DNA of 42,792 bases, taken from Methylocystis sp. Its GTDB lineage: Bacteria; Pseudomonadota; Alphaproteobacteria; Rhizobiales; Beijerinckiaceae. Location of the stretch: NCBI GenBank assembly GCA_022843405.1, contig JALHNQ010000027.1:1-42792 (forward strand), given 5' to 3'. Positions 32,629-40,522 of the stretch are shown in pieces. Under the pieces are notes generated by a model. The model had not been told where the DNA came from. It searched no databases and saw nothing but the letters and a program-made list of their open reading frames with translations. The first letter of the stretch is position 1. Each line of letters begins with the position of its first letter. Both the position numbers and the translations under genes were made by a program.

Positions 32629-33108
32629 ATGCGCGGTGACGCGAAGGTCATCGATTATCTCAATCGCGGATTGCGCGCAGAGTTGACGGCCGTCAATCAA
32701 TACTGGCTGCATTACCGCATTTTCCACAATTGGGGCTTTCTCGAACTCGCCAAGAAATGGCGGGAAGAATCGATCGAGGAGATGCATCACGCGGATCATT
32801 TCGCCGAGCGCATCCTGTTCCTCGAAGGCTTCCCCAATATGCAGGTGCTCGATCCCTTGCGCATCGGTCAGTCCGTCGAGGAAATCATCAAGGCGGATCT
32901 CGCCACCGAACTCGACGCCCGCAACCTCTATCTTGAAGCCGCCGCCTATAGCCTCTCGATCAACGATCGCGTTTCCGAGTTGCTTTTCGAGGGCGTGGTC
33001 AAGAGCGAGGAAAAGCACATCGACTTCCTCGAGACCCAGCTTGAATTGATCAAGCAGCTCGGCGTGCAGCTCTACTCGCAAAAGCACGTCGGCGAATTGC
33101 ATTCCTGA
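32629..33108 (+). CDS. bfr: bacterioferritin
   Basis: A 159-residue ferritin-like four-helix protein. It starts MRGDAKVIDYLNRGLRAELTAVNQYWLHYRIFHNWGF with the first ferroxidase Glu. WREESIEEMHHADHFAERILFLEG carries further ferroxidase ligands (Glu, His) and the Met that coordinates heme between subunits. The fourth helix has EGVVKSEEKHIDFLETQLELIKQLG. Bacterioferritin forms 24-mers that oxidise and store iron. An AAAGGA ribosome site precedes the ATG. It follows bfd in the same operon, the usual storage/release pair. A perfect 10-bp hairpin follows the gene. Confidence 0.96.
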   Translation: MRGDAKVIDYLNRGLRAELTAVNQYWLHYRIFHNWGFLELAKKWREESIEEMHHADHFAERILFLEGFPNMQVLDPLRIGQSVEEIIKADLATELDARNLYLEAAAYSLSINDRVSELLFEGVVKSEEKHIDFLETQLELIKQLGVQLYSQKHVGELHS

Positions 33109-33128
33109 CGCGCGGACGGCGCCATCGA

Positions 33129-33159
33129 CCGCCGCAGGCGCATTTAAACCCTGCGGCGG
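33129..33159. terminator. hairpin between convergent bfr and XRE-cupin gene
   Basis: CCGCCGCAGG (33129-33138) and CCTGCGGCGG (33150-33159) form a perfect 10-bp stem with an 11-base AT-rich loop. There is no T-run on either strand. Its position between two convergent stops suggests a transcription or mRNA end. Confidence 0.55.
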
Positions 33160-33165
33160 CGAAGT

Positions 33166-33783
33166 TCATTCCATCACCGCCGCCTTCAGAATGCAGACCA
33201 TCGTCGCCTGCGCGGGCGTTTTTCCGAGATTGCGGATGATGTGCGGCCTGTCGCAGCGGTAGCGCAGGGTTTCGCCCGCTTTCACGCTCGACTTTGCGCC
33301 CGCCACTTCGACCTCGAGTTCGCCCTCGCGCACCGACAGGCTCTCGACCGACCCGCGCTGATGGGCGTCGGATTCCAGCGCGCCTCCGGGGTCGGCGACG
33401 AATTCATAGCACTGCAGCCATTCGACGGTTTTGATCCAGCCGATGATCGCCAGACGGCATTTGCCGTCGTTCGAGACCAAAATCGGCGTGTCGGCCTTGC
33501 TGGTCTTTTCGAGGAAGGGTTCTTCTTCCGTCGTCTGCAACACCCGCTCGATCGAGACGTCGAGCGCCTGCGCGAGGCGCCAGATGGTGGCGAGCGTCGG
33601 ATTGGTTTCATTGCGTTCGATCTGGCTGATGATCGATTTGGCGACGCCCGACTGCTGAGACAGCTCGGACAGCGACAGATTATAGGCCTTGCGCAGGCGC
33701 TGAACGGTCGCGCCAAGCTGACCCGACAGCGCGAGCGCGCCCGCCTCCAGCATTTTCTGCTTGTCCTGGCCTTCGACGCCCAT
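33166..33783 (-). CDS. XRE family regulator with cupin domain
   Basis: From ATG 33783 the product has 205 residues. An XRE helix-turn-helix occupies about 20-80 (GATVQRLRKAYNLSLSELSQQSGVAKSIISQIERNETNPTLATIWRLAQALDVSIERVL). A cupin domain follows at about 120-200 (DPGGALESDAHQRGSVESLSVREGELEVEVAGAKSSVKAGETLRYRCDRPHIIRNLG). This two-domain layout is shared with PuuR and related regulators of amine, amino acid or sulfur metabolism; the cupin binds the effector. A GGGGAT ribosome site supports the start; the frame is open to 33972. The gene is convergent with bfr. Effector and targets are unknown. Confidence 0.88.
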   Translation of the reverse strand: MGVEGQDKQKMLEAGALALSGQLGATVQRLRKAYNLSLSELSQQSGVAKSIISQIERNETNPTLATIWRLAQALDVSIERVLQTTEEEPFLEKTSKADTPILVSNDGKCRLAIIGWIKTVEWLQCYEFVADPGGALESDAHQRGSVESLSVREGELEVEVAGAKSSVKAGETLRYRCDRPHIIRNLGKTPAQATMVCILKAAVME

Positions 33784-34069
33784 GATCCCCGGCGCTTCCG
33801 CTGCGCCCGTCCGTTCAGAATCGATCCGGCAAGATATCCGCTTTCGTTCGAAATATCGAACGCCCCGAAGGGAGCCCAGCCGCGGCTTCGTCGCCAAGAT
33901 CACGCTGATTCGGAATCGCTCAAAGGCAGGCGAGGCGATCGACCGCAGGAGATTACAGCGCGCAGGCCCCACTTATTCGCGCGCCGCACTCTAAACCCCT
34001 GTGTCATCTCGCTGTGATCCGAATCTGGTCAATCAGCCCATGCGGCGAAGGCGAGAGGCGAACAGGCTC

Positions 34070-34963
34070 ATGCTCGACAGAAACGCCAGGGCGAATGTCT
34101 CCCATGCGGCGCGCTCCAACAGGGCGCATTTGTCGGATCCAGCAGGCGAACATGCGGTCAAGCGCTATCGGACGTTGTTTCTGTCCGATCTGCATCTCGG
34201 CGCGAGAGGCGCCCAGGCCGAACTGCTGGTCGATTTTCTCAAACATAACGACGCCGACACATTCTACCTCGTCGGCGACATCGTCGATGGTTGGCGTCTG
34301 AAGAACGGCTGGTACTGGCCGCAGGCCCATAATGACGTCGTCCAGAAGCTTTTGCGCAAGGCGCGGAAAGGCGCACGCGTCATCTATGTGCCGGGCAATC
34401 ACGACGAATTCGCGCGCGATTACACCGGGCTCAATTTCGGCGGCGTCGAAGTCGTCGAAGACGCGCTGCATGAGACCGCCGACGGCAAGACCATGCTCGT
34501 CATTCACGGCGACCAGTTCGACATTGTCGTGCGCAACGCCCGCTGGCTCGCCTTCTTCGGCGACTGGGCCTATGACTTCGCCATTGTCGTCAACACTTGG
34601 TTCAATCGCGCGCGCCGCATGTTCGGCGTCGGCTATTGGTCGCTTTCGGCCTGGGCGAAGCTGAAGGTCAAGAACGCCGTCAATTTCATCGGCGATTTCG
34701 AGAACGCTTTGGCGTCCGAGGCCGTCCGGCGCAATGTCGACGGGGTGATCTGCGGCCATATCCATCACGCGACGATCAAGACCATCGGCGGCAAGCTCTA
34801 TATCAACACCGGAGATTTCGTCGAAAGCTGCACCGCGATCGCCGAACATCAGGACGGAACATTCGAGATTTTGCGCTGGCATAATACCGCGGCTGAACGC
34901 GAGGCGGCGGAGGCCGCAGAAAGCGCCAAGGCCTTGCAGAACGAGAGAGCTGTGGCGGCCTGA
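34070..34963 (+). CDS. LpxH-type metallophosphatase (UDP-2,3-diacylglucosamine diphosphatase family)
   Basis: From ATG 34070 the product has 297 residues. It carries the calcineurin-like metallophosphatase motifs in order: LFLSDLHLGARG (Asp-x-His), LVGDIVDGW (Gly-Asp), VPGNHDEF (Gly-Asn-His-Asp/Glu), VIHGDQFD and VICGHIHHA. The middle segment (WAYDFAIVVNTWFNRARRMF) resembles the lid of LpxH-like enzymes. LpxH hydrolyses UDP-2,3-diacylglucosamine in lipid A synthesis. In many alphaproteobacteria a protein like this, paired with a glycosyltransferase, acts in envelope glycolipid metabolism instead. The stop overlaps the glycosyltransferase start (TGATG), so they are translationally coupled. Starts 34001 and 34040 are also possible. 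The first 30 residues are probably disordered. Confidence 0.8.
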   Translation: MLDRNARANVSHAARSNRAHLSDPAGEHAVKRYRTLFLSDLHLGARGAQAELLVDFLKHNDADTFYLVGDIVDGWRLKNGWYWPQAHNDVVQKLLRKARKGARVIYVPGNHDEFARDYTGLNFGGVEVVEDALHETADGKTMLVIHGDQFDIVVRNARWLAFFGDWAYDFAIVVNTWFNRARRMFGVGYWSLSAWAKLKVKNAVNFIGDFENALASEAVRRNVDGVICGHIHHATIKTIGGKLYINTGDFVESCTAIAEHQDGTFEILRWHNTAAEREAAEAAESAKALQNERAVAA

Positions 34964-36063
34964 TGAGAATATTGGTGGCGACGGACGCCTGGCGTCCGCA
35001 GGTGAATGGCGTCGTCCGATCGCTTGAAACCATGGCGCAATCAGCCCGCGCGCTGGGCGCCGAAATCGACTTTCTGACGCCGCGCGACTTCAACTCGCTG
35101 CCGATGCCGACCTATCCCGAAATCGGGCTGGCGCTTGCCTCGCCGCGCGCCGTTCGCCGGCGGCTCGAGGATGGCTATGATCACGTCCATATCGCGACGG
35201 AAGGCCCTATCGGACTTGTGACCCGCGCCGTGCTGCTGCGGGCGGGCCGCTGCTTCACGACGAGCTTTCACACACGCTTTCCCGAATATATTCAGGCGCG
35301 CTTCGGACTGCCTGTCGGGCTTTCCTATGCGGCTTTGCGCCGTTTCCATAATGCCGGCGCCGGCGTCATGGTGTCGACGCCGAGCCTTTCTCGCGAATTG
35401 TCGGAGCGCGGATTTCGGCGGATTTTACGCTGGTCGCGCGGCGTTGACCATGCGCTGTTCACGCCCGATGCGGCGGCGCCGCTCCCCTTTGAGCGGCCGA
35501 TTTTCCTTTACGCCGGGCGACTTGCGGTCGAGAAAAACATTGAGGCCTTTCTGTCGCTCGATCTGCCGGGAACGAAGCTCGTCGCCGGCGATGGGCCGGC
35601 GCGCGCCGGGCTCGAAGCGCGATTTCCGCAGGCCCGGTTCCTTGGCGTGAAATCGAGCGCCGAACTCGCGGCGCTTTACGCTGCCTCGGACGTTTTTGTC
35701 TTTCCGAGCCGCACCGACACATTCGGCATTGTGCTGCTCGAAGCCATGGCCTGCGGCCTGCCGGTCGCGGCCTTTCCGGTCATGGGTCCGCTCGACGTCA
35801 TCGGCGCGAGCGGCGCGGGCGCGCTGGACGAGGATTTGCGGGCGGCGGCGCTCGCCGCGCTCGATATCAGCCGAGAGGCGGCGCGGGCGCATGCGCTGAC
35901 TTTCACCTGGGAAAATTGCGCCCGGCAGTTCCTCGACAATATCGCTTACGCCCGCGGCGCGGCCGCGCTCGGCGGCGTCGGTCTGGAGGCGCTGCGCGCG
36001 ACCAGCCATGAATCGGCGGGCGAGCGCCGCTCCGAGAAAAAGCGCCAGCCTGTCCAACCCTGA
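34963..36063 (+). CDS. family 1/4 glycosyltransferase (GT-B fold)
   Basis: The 366-residue protein is a GT4-type retaining glycosyltransferase. The acceptor domain starts MRILVATDAWRPQVNGVVRSLE and contains HIATEGPIGLVTR and FTTSFHTRFPEYI. The donor domain contains RPIFLYAGRLAVEKNIEAFL, GDGPARAGLEARFP and FVFPSRTDTFGIVLLEAMACGLPVAAFP with the E-x7-E motif. Similar enzymes glycosylate diacylglycerol or phosphatidylinositol, or add sugars to cell-surface polymers. It overlaps the metallophosphatase gene by one base, so the two likely share a pathway of membrane glycolipid synthesis. The C-terminal 25 residues are basic and probably disordered. The donor sugar is not deducible. Confidence 0.9.
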   Translation: MRILVATDAWRPQVNGVVRSLETMAQSARALGAEIDFLTPRDFNSLPMPTYPEIGLALASPRAVRRRLEDGYDHVHIATEGPIGLVTRAVLLRAGRCFTTSFHTRFPEYIQARFGLPVGLSYAALRRFHNAGAGVMVSTPSLSRELSERGFRRILRWSRGVDHALFTPDAAAPLPFERPIFLYAGRLAVEKNIEAFLSLDLPGTKLVAGDGPARAGLEARFPQARFLGVKSSAELAALYAASDVFVFPSRTDTFGIVLLEAMACGLPVAAFPVMGPLDVIGASGAGALDEDLRAAALAALDISREAARAHALTFTWENCARQFLDNIAYARGAAALGGVGLEALRATSHESAGERRSEKKRQPVQP

Positions 36064-36120
36064 CGGTCGTCGGACCGAGCTTGCATTCGCCATCGCTGGA
36101 GACGGGCGGGCGAAGCCGCT

Positions 36121-36942
36121 ATGGTCGCCCTGCCGCAATCCAGCGCGGCGCCGGAGCGCCTTTTGAATCTTTTGCCTGAAGAGATTGAACGCTACGCCAG
36201 GCACCTCGTGTTGCGCGACATCGGCGGACCGGGCCAGAGCAGGCTCAAAACTGCGCGGGTTCTCGTCATCGGCGCCGGCGGGCTCGGCGCGCCGCTCTTG
36301 CAATATCTCGCCGCGGCCGGCGTCGGCGCGCTCGGCGTCGTCGACGACGACGCCGTTTCGCTGTCCAATCTCCAGCGTCAGGTGATCCACGCCACGCAGG
36401 ACGTCGGCCGCCCGAAGGTCGAAAGCGCGCGGGACGCCGTCTCTCGCATCAATCCGCATGTCGTCGTCGAGCCGCACGCATTGCGACTCGACGAGACGAA
36501 CGCCCTGGCGCTGATCGCGCGCTACGATATTGTGGCCGATGGATCGGATAATTTCGCGACGCGCTATCTCGTTTCCGACGCCTGCTTTCATGAAAGAAAG
36601 CCGCTCGTCACCGCCGCGCTCGGCGGCTTCGACGCTTCGCTGACGACGCTGCGGCCCTTCGAGCGCGGCCCCGACGGGCCAAATCCAACCTATCGCTGCC
36701 TGTTTCCGACGCCGCCGCAAGCGGGAGAAATCCCGACCTGCGAAGAGGCGGGCGTTCTCGGCGCGCTTGCCGGCGTCGTCGGCGCGATGATGGCGCTCGA
36801 AGTCGTGCGCGAGATCGTCGGCTTCGGCGAGGGGCTGGTCGGGCGTCTGCTGCTCATCGACGCCCGCGACATGCGCTTCGAGACCGTACGCTACGCCTTT
36901 GACCCGCAAAACCCGCTGAGCGGCGCCGGCGCGCATCAATAA
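36121..36942 (+). CDS. moeB: MoeB/ThiF family sulfur-carrier adenylyltransferase
   Basis: A 273-residue E1-like enzyme. It begins LLPEEIERYARHLVLRDIGGPGQSRLK, then the nucleotide motif VLVIGAGGLGAPLLQYLAAAGVGALGVVDDD, the Arg finger segment SLSNLQRQVIHATQDVG, and DGSDNFATRYLVSDAC. The segment CLFPTPPQAGEIPTCEEAGVLGALAGVVGAMMALEVVREIVG is the usual core. Such proteins adenylate the C-terminal Gly-Gly of MoaD or ThiS for molybdopterin or thiazole synthesis. Classical MoeB has two zinc Cys pairs; here single Cys remain in YRCLFP and PTCEEAG, and the C-terminal CPxC pair is absent, so zinc binding looks lost. Choice between MoeB and ThiF is not settled. It is single, 57 bases after the glycosyltransferase. 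Confidence 0.82.
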   Translation: MVALPQSSAAPERLLNLLPEEIERYARHLVLRDIGGPGQSRLKTARVLVIGAGGLGAPLLQYLAAAGVGALGVVDDDAVSLSNLQRQVIHATQDVGRPKVESARDAVSRINPHVVVEPHALRLDETNALALIARYDIVADGSDNFATRYLVSDACFHERKPLVTAALGGFDASLTTLRPFERGPDGPNPTYRCLFPTPPQAGEIPTCEEAGVLGALAGVVGAMMALEVVREIVGFGEGLVGRLLLIDARDMRFETVRYAFDPQNPLSGAGAHQ

Positions 36943-36962
36943 ATGCGCGCCTTTTTTGGTGG

Positions 36963-37009
36963 CGCATTTTCAGCGCCGAACCGGCGTCCGCTTCGAAGGA
37001 AAATGCGCT
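36963..37009. repeat. dispersed palindromic repeat, copy B
   Basis: CGCATTTTC (36963-36971) and its near inverse toward 37009 frame a palindrome with CGCCGAACCGG in the centre. It is the same element as 30101-30145 in the other orientation. It lies between the convergent moeB and ridA genes and overlaps the ridA stop codon. Confidence 0.7.
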
Positions 37010-37361
37010 ACAGCGCGGCGATGACGGCGATCTCGACCTTATAGGCCGGCGAGACGAGCTTTGCTTCGACGGTGGCGCGCGCGGGCGGATTGGACTTGTC
37101 GACCCATTCGTCCCAGACGCCGTTCATTTCGGCGAAGGTCGAGATGTCGGCAAGATAGATCGTCGCCGAGAGGATATTGGCCTTGGCGCTGCCGGCTTCG
37201 GCGAGGAGCGCGTCGATCTGCGCGAGAATTTCGCGGGTCTGATCGGCGACCGGTCCGCCCTTGGTCTTATCGGCCACCTGGCCGGCGGTATAAACGGCGT
37301 TGCCGCGAATGACCGCCTGGCTCATGCGCGGCCCCGCGCCGATTCTCTTGATGCTGCTCAT
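37008..37361 (-). CDS. ridA: RidA family (YjgF/YER057c) reactive-intermediate deaminase
   Basis: The 117-residue protein matches RidA in length and layout: GPRMSQAVIRGNAVYTAGQVADKTKGGPVADQTREILAQIDALLAEAG, then ANILSATIYLADISTFAEMNGVWDEWV and PPARATVEAKLVSPAYKVEIAVIAAL. The Arg of PPARATV and the final Glu correspond to the imine/enamine-binding site. RidA trimers hydrolyse reactive 2-aminoacrylate and related imines from PLP enzymes to ketoacids. A GGAGGCGAG ribosome site precedes the ATG. Some members lack deaminase activity, but the Arg is kept here. It is convergent with moeB and has about 190 bases of upstream sequence before the next gene end. Confidence 0.9.
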   Translation of the reverse strand: MSSIKRIGAGPRMSQAVIRGNAVYTAGQVADKTKGGPVADQTREILAQIDALLAEAGSAKANILSATIYLADISTFAEMNGVWDEWVDKSNPPARATVEAKLVSPAYKVEIAVIAAL

Positions 37362-37551
37362 CTCGCCTCCGATTCGAAGGCGGGTTTAGGGGAAGCGCGC
37401 CGCGCCGGCAAGGGCGCAAATCTGTGTGAAAGAGGTCGTTGCCGCGGCGCATGCCGCGACTGGATGAATGGAGCGATGGACGAAGCGCGGCGCGTCAATT
37501 TCCGAGCGCATCGATGCGGGGTTCCGTCTTTTCTCAAAGATCAATCGCCAG

Positions 37552-37761
37552 CTACTCGCCAAGGCGTCTTCTCTGGTGCTCGACCCTCGTGGTGATGATG
37601 CGAAGCAGCGCGCGCGCCAAGCGATGACGTCGTTCAAGCGGGTCGCTCTGCGCGAGCGCGAGCGCAAAAGCGTCGATAATCTCGTCTAGGGCGCTGTCGC
37701 CATAGAGATTGAGCACAGCCGTCAAAGTAATGACGACCTCGCTCTTGCGGCGATCTGACAT
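37552..37761 (-). CDS. small helical hypothetical protein, 69 aa
   Basis: From ATG 37761, with a strong GGAGG ribosome site 6 bases upstream, the frame encodes a small all-helical protein: MSDRRKSEVVITLTAVLNLY, then GDSALDEIIDAFALALAQSDPLERRHRLARALLRIITTRVEHQRRRLGE. It is charged, without signal peptide or membrane segment. A frame open to 37860 gives no better start. A near-consensus promoter at 38175-38202 reads toward it across about 400 bases. I do not recognise the family. Its position opposite an S24-type repressor suggests it may belong to that regulator's target unit, which is inference. Confidence 0.65.
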   Translation of the reverse strand: MSDRRKSEVVITLTAVLNLYGDSALDEIIDAFALALAQSDPLERRHRLARALLRIITTRVEHQRRRLGE

Positions 37762-38225
37762 TGGGCCTCCAGCAGGAAGAACGTATCCGGGCGCGATCCG
37801 TGAAAGGGAAGCGAAACCTTCGATCGATCTTGGCTGACGAGGCATGCGTCGACCGGACAAGGTCTGGACGGACGGCGACTGCGCGAGCTACGGTTGACGC
37901 CGGCTGGAGGCATCCGTTTGGAGACAGAATTGGCGAGTGCGTCGAGCATGGACGACGTCGGCGCACGGCGCGAACGACCGGCAGCTTCGGCGGTCGCTTC
38001 GCAACCGAAAGTCGCCCCGCTCGCTTTTGTTTTCCTACGGGCCGACCAGCTGGCTTTCTGCATCGATCATTCGCAATGCGCGATTCTCGCTCAAATCGAA
38101 CATGGGCCTCGCCTCGCCTCAAGGGATGAGGCTTGTATGGAGCAGTTCCTGAAAAATCGACCAACTTTGATCGAATCATACAGCGGCGGCTGCGATTGTC
38201 AACCATATTTAGCTCGCCTTCGCAT
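37762..38225. other. 464-base region: promoter and long putative leader
   Basis: No convincing protein gene is present on either strand; open frames there are Arg/Ser-rich shadows. The right end holds a strong minus-strand promoter (38175-38202). The leftward transcript would contain a small hairpin (GCCTCA 38116-38121 with TGAGGC 38127-38132) and run about 400 bases before the 37761 start. The stretch may be an untranslated leader or encode a small RNA. Confidence 0.5.
38175..38202 (-). promoter_or_regulatory. near-consensus sigma-70 promoter, divergent from S24 repressor
   Basis: On the minus strand TTGACA (38202-38197) and TATGAT (38180-38175) are 16 bases apart, one base off the ideal spacing and one base off the -10 consensus. 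It is the best housekeeping promoter match I saw in the window. It lies 24 bases from the repressor start and reads leftward, so the repressor could control it. Confidence 0.7.
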
Positions 38226-38942
38226 ATGAAAGGGCACAAAGACCCAAATTTGGTTGAGTTCGCGCGCCGTCTCAAAGATTTGCTGGCGAAATACAAATCG
38301 TACCGCGAAGCCGCCGAAGAACTCGACATTCCTGAAAGCACCCTCGCGCGCGTGGCGCGCGGGGCCAATGAGCCGGGATCGGCGTTGCTCTTGGCGCTTT
38401 CGACGAAGCTCAATGTTTCGATGAGCTATTTGCTCGGGCTTGACGACGAGCCTTCTCCCGCCGTCAGGCCAGGCGAGCGCTCGAAGCCGGAGGTGAGCTT
38501 CGTGCATGTTCCCAGTCTCGACGCGCGTGCGGCCGCAGGAGCGGGGGAGGTCAATCACATTGTCGCGATCGAGAAGACTCTGCCCTTTCCCGTGTGGATG
38601 CTGCACCGTCTCGCGCCGCCGGGCGCCAAGATGAGCTTTATGCGCGCGGCGGGCGACAGCATGTCGCCGACCTTCGAGAATGGCGCGCTGCTGCTGGTCA
38701 ATGAGAGTGAGAACGCGCTGCCGGCCGAACCGACCAGGCTCAAAGGCGGCCGTGCGGCGGCCGATATCTACGTTTTTCTGCAAGGAGGCGATCAGCGGGT
38801 GAAGCGCCTGCGGCGCCTGTCCTCAGGTGAACTCCTCATCATGAGCGACAATGGCGCCTATGAACCCCAACTCTTGCGCGGCGCCGACCTCAAGCGCTTT
38901 CGGATCGTCGGTCGGGTCATATGGTGGGATGATCGCCTATGA
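38226..38942 (+). CDS. XRE-S24 (LexA/cI-like) transcriptional repressor
   Basis: From ATG 38226 the product has 238 residues. An XRE-like helix-turn-helix (about 5-75: PNLVEFARRLKDLLAKYKSYREAAEELDIPESTLARVARGANEPGSALLLALSTKLNVSMSYLLG) is followed by an S24 peptidase domain (about 120-235). The catalytic Ser is in RAAGDSMSPTFENGALLLVNE and the Lys in GDQRVKRLRRL. Such proteins resemble phage cI repressors that self-cleave with RecA, or ImmA/S24-type stress repressors. No AlaGly cleavage site is obvious; AAAGAGEV (about residue 102) could serve. The frame extends upstream to 38133 but would cross the divergent promoter. No strong ribosome site is visible. It precedes tRNA-Phe. Confidence 0.85.
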   Translation: MKGHKDPNLVEFARRLKDLLAKYKSYREAAEELDIPESTLARVARGANEPGSALLLALSTKLNVSMSYLLGLDDEPSPAVRPGERSKPEVSFVHVPSLDARAAAGAGEVNHIVAIEKTLPFPVWMLHRLAPPGAKMSFMRAAGDSMSPTFENGALLLVNESENALPAEPTRLKGGRAAADIYVFLQGGDQRVKRLRRLSSGELLIMSDNGAYEPQLLRGADLKRFRIVGRVIWWDDRL

Positions 38943-39024
38943 ACGCCAGCGACCCGCAGTCGGCAGGGGTATGGACAAGTCGCGGCGCGCTTTCTATAAG
39001 CCGCGACACATCGCGCCCGCGCGA

Positions 39025-39100
39025 GCCCAGGTAGCTCAGTTGGTAGAGCATGCGACTGAAAATCGCAGTGTCGGTGGTTCGATTCCGCCCCTGGGCACCA
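39025..39100 (+). tRNA. tRNA-Phe (GAA)
   Basis: A complete 76-base cloverleaf with encoded CCA. The acceptor GCCCAGG pairs with CCTGGGC; the D arm is GCTCAGTTGGTAGAGC; the anticodon stem-loop GCGACTGAAAATCGC carries GAA; the T arm is CGGTGGTTCGATTCCGCC. The DNA character changes immediately after its 3' end, so it may mark the border of an integrated segment. Confidence 0.97.
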
Positions 39101-39649
39101 GAAATGCAATGTAATTCAATATGTTGCTTGATCTGTCATTTGCGAAGGACGTGTCCGGTTTTCCAAAAAATCGGGAAAACCGAATACCCAAGCCATTGAA
39201 AAATATTGCGTGACACTGCGAAGCGCATCGCATACTTTCCTTAGTAAGGTTGAATGCCGAGTTCCGGCGACGGTGCATTTTGACCCTGAGCCGCCAATCG
39301 GCTGTCAAATTTGCTGTGATGCACAACAGACGTCATTCCCTAATGTGATAGCCTCAGCTCGCCCGGAATTCTCGGCAGGATGGGAAGCTCCATGAGGCGG
39401 CGGGAATTTGTTGCGCTTCTCGGCGGCGCGCGCGTAGCGGGCGGCGATGTCACCTTCCCGCTTTCGCTTACTCGGCCGCGCCGACGAGGTGATCGAGTAG
39501 GCCTTTGCAATCTACGCAGAGGGCGATCGCCCAGGGCACGGCGCGCACGCCAATCTATGGAGCGCTGCAGCGCCCGCCTCGGCGTCGGGAGTCACAGCCC
39601 TGCCTGCAATAACCTCGCAAAGCACAATTTTTGCAGACAGTTCGGAGAG
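39101..39649. other. 549-base remnant region after tRNA-Phe
   Basis: No intact gene is supported. The first 280 bases are less GC-rich and without an open frame of note. At 39392 a frame begins MRRREFVALLGGA, the standard twin-arginine-like start of ABC substrate-binding proteins, but the expected continuation is lost within about 15 codons. The rest (39450-39640) is GC-rich again and looks like joined fragments. I see no integrase and no second copy of the tRNA 3' end. Confidence 0.6.
39392..39450 (+). pseudogene. N-terminal fragment of an ABC substrate-binding protein
   Basis: The codons spell MRRREFVALLGGARVAGG, matching the common MRRREFI-LLGGAA signal peptide start of ABC transporter substrate-binding proteins of rhizobial relatives. 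After that the sequence diverges to Arg-rich nonsense, and no downstream frame resumes the family. It is a short remnant in the accessory region; the right boundary is approximate. Confidence 0.5.
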
Positions 39650-40488
39650 TCATTTGCGCGACGTGATTACGAATGCGGATCCGATGACGCCGGACGGGTT
39701 GCCCCTGGCTATGACTTCAGCCGTTCCTTCGCCTCGAATAACGATACCTGTAGGTCCGCCCCCGGCCATATTCACAGCCCAATGAGGTTTAGAATCCGAG
39801 CCATAAAAGCTAGGAGACATTAACATTTCTTGCACGTCGTATAAATTTTCTTGTGATGTTGTAATTATGAGATAGCCGTTTCGCGCATTTTCCTTCTTTT
39901 TTGTAGGTGGAAAATTTCGCTCCGGGTTATCGACAGCAAAAACTACTCTCAACTGCGGCCTGCTCTTTTTTTCTTCCAACTTAATACCGTGCTGATCTCC
40001 ATTTATTGGATCTTCCAATATCCGTGGCCCGACCTGAACAGCATCTCTGCAATTCGTCGCGAGATCTTTTTGTTTTGGGTTGTCACTCTTAAAAAAAACC
40101 GGGACTTGATATTCGTATTCTCTAAATTGTTGTAGCGGACTATGTAGGCAAACGATCGCGCTCAAAGAGTCCCTGTCATCGAATTCAGCATACTGCTTCC
40201 CGTCGATTTTTAGCATGCCGACCTGGTCAACCCTCCGGAGACTTGCCGACCATCCAGCGGGCGCGATTGCAACGATGTCCTTTTGAGATGGCCACGTCTT
40301 AAAAATCACGTCAATCCCGGAGTCGAGGAGGTCATTTGAGAATTTCCGTTCGTCATTGACAGCTCTAATTTTTTCCAAATTCTTGTTTCTGTATGCTTCG
40401 ACATCAATAAGACCAATTTTAAAATATCCTAAATGGAACTTAACTGCTGAAAAGCGTATTCCTTTCCAATTCTGGTCAACAGCTATCC

Positions 40489-40519
40489 AAAAGTTTGGGA
40501 CCTATATACGAGTTTGACC
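40489..40519. repeat. left IS end: target duplication and inverted repeat
   Basis: AAAAGTTT (40489-40496) is the target duplication. The 23-bp inverted repeat follows at 40497-40519 and is perfectly complementary to 42506-42528. Confidence 0.95.
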
Positions 40520-40522
40520 CGA

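Noticed and set aside
37634..38413. Long minus-strand frame of 259 codons
   Set aside because: It is Arg/Ser-rich, crosses the divergent promoter and the start of the S24 repressor, and contains no recognisable domain.
39036..39326. Minus-strand frame ending in GGIEPPTLRFSVACSTN
   Set aside because: It is the antisense of the tRNA-Phe gene; this peptide is a well-known false protein call over tRNA genes.
32251..39654. Shared word TTCGGAGAGTCATT at 32251 and 39641
   Set aside because: A 14-base match between two sites in a window this long is expected by chance.
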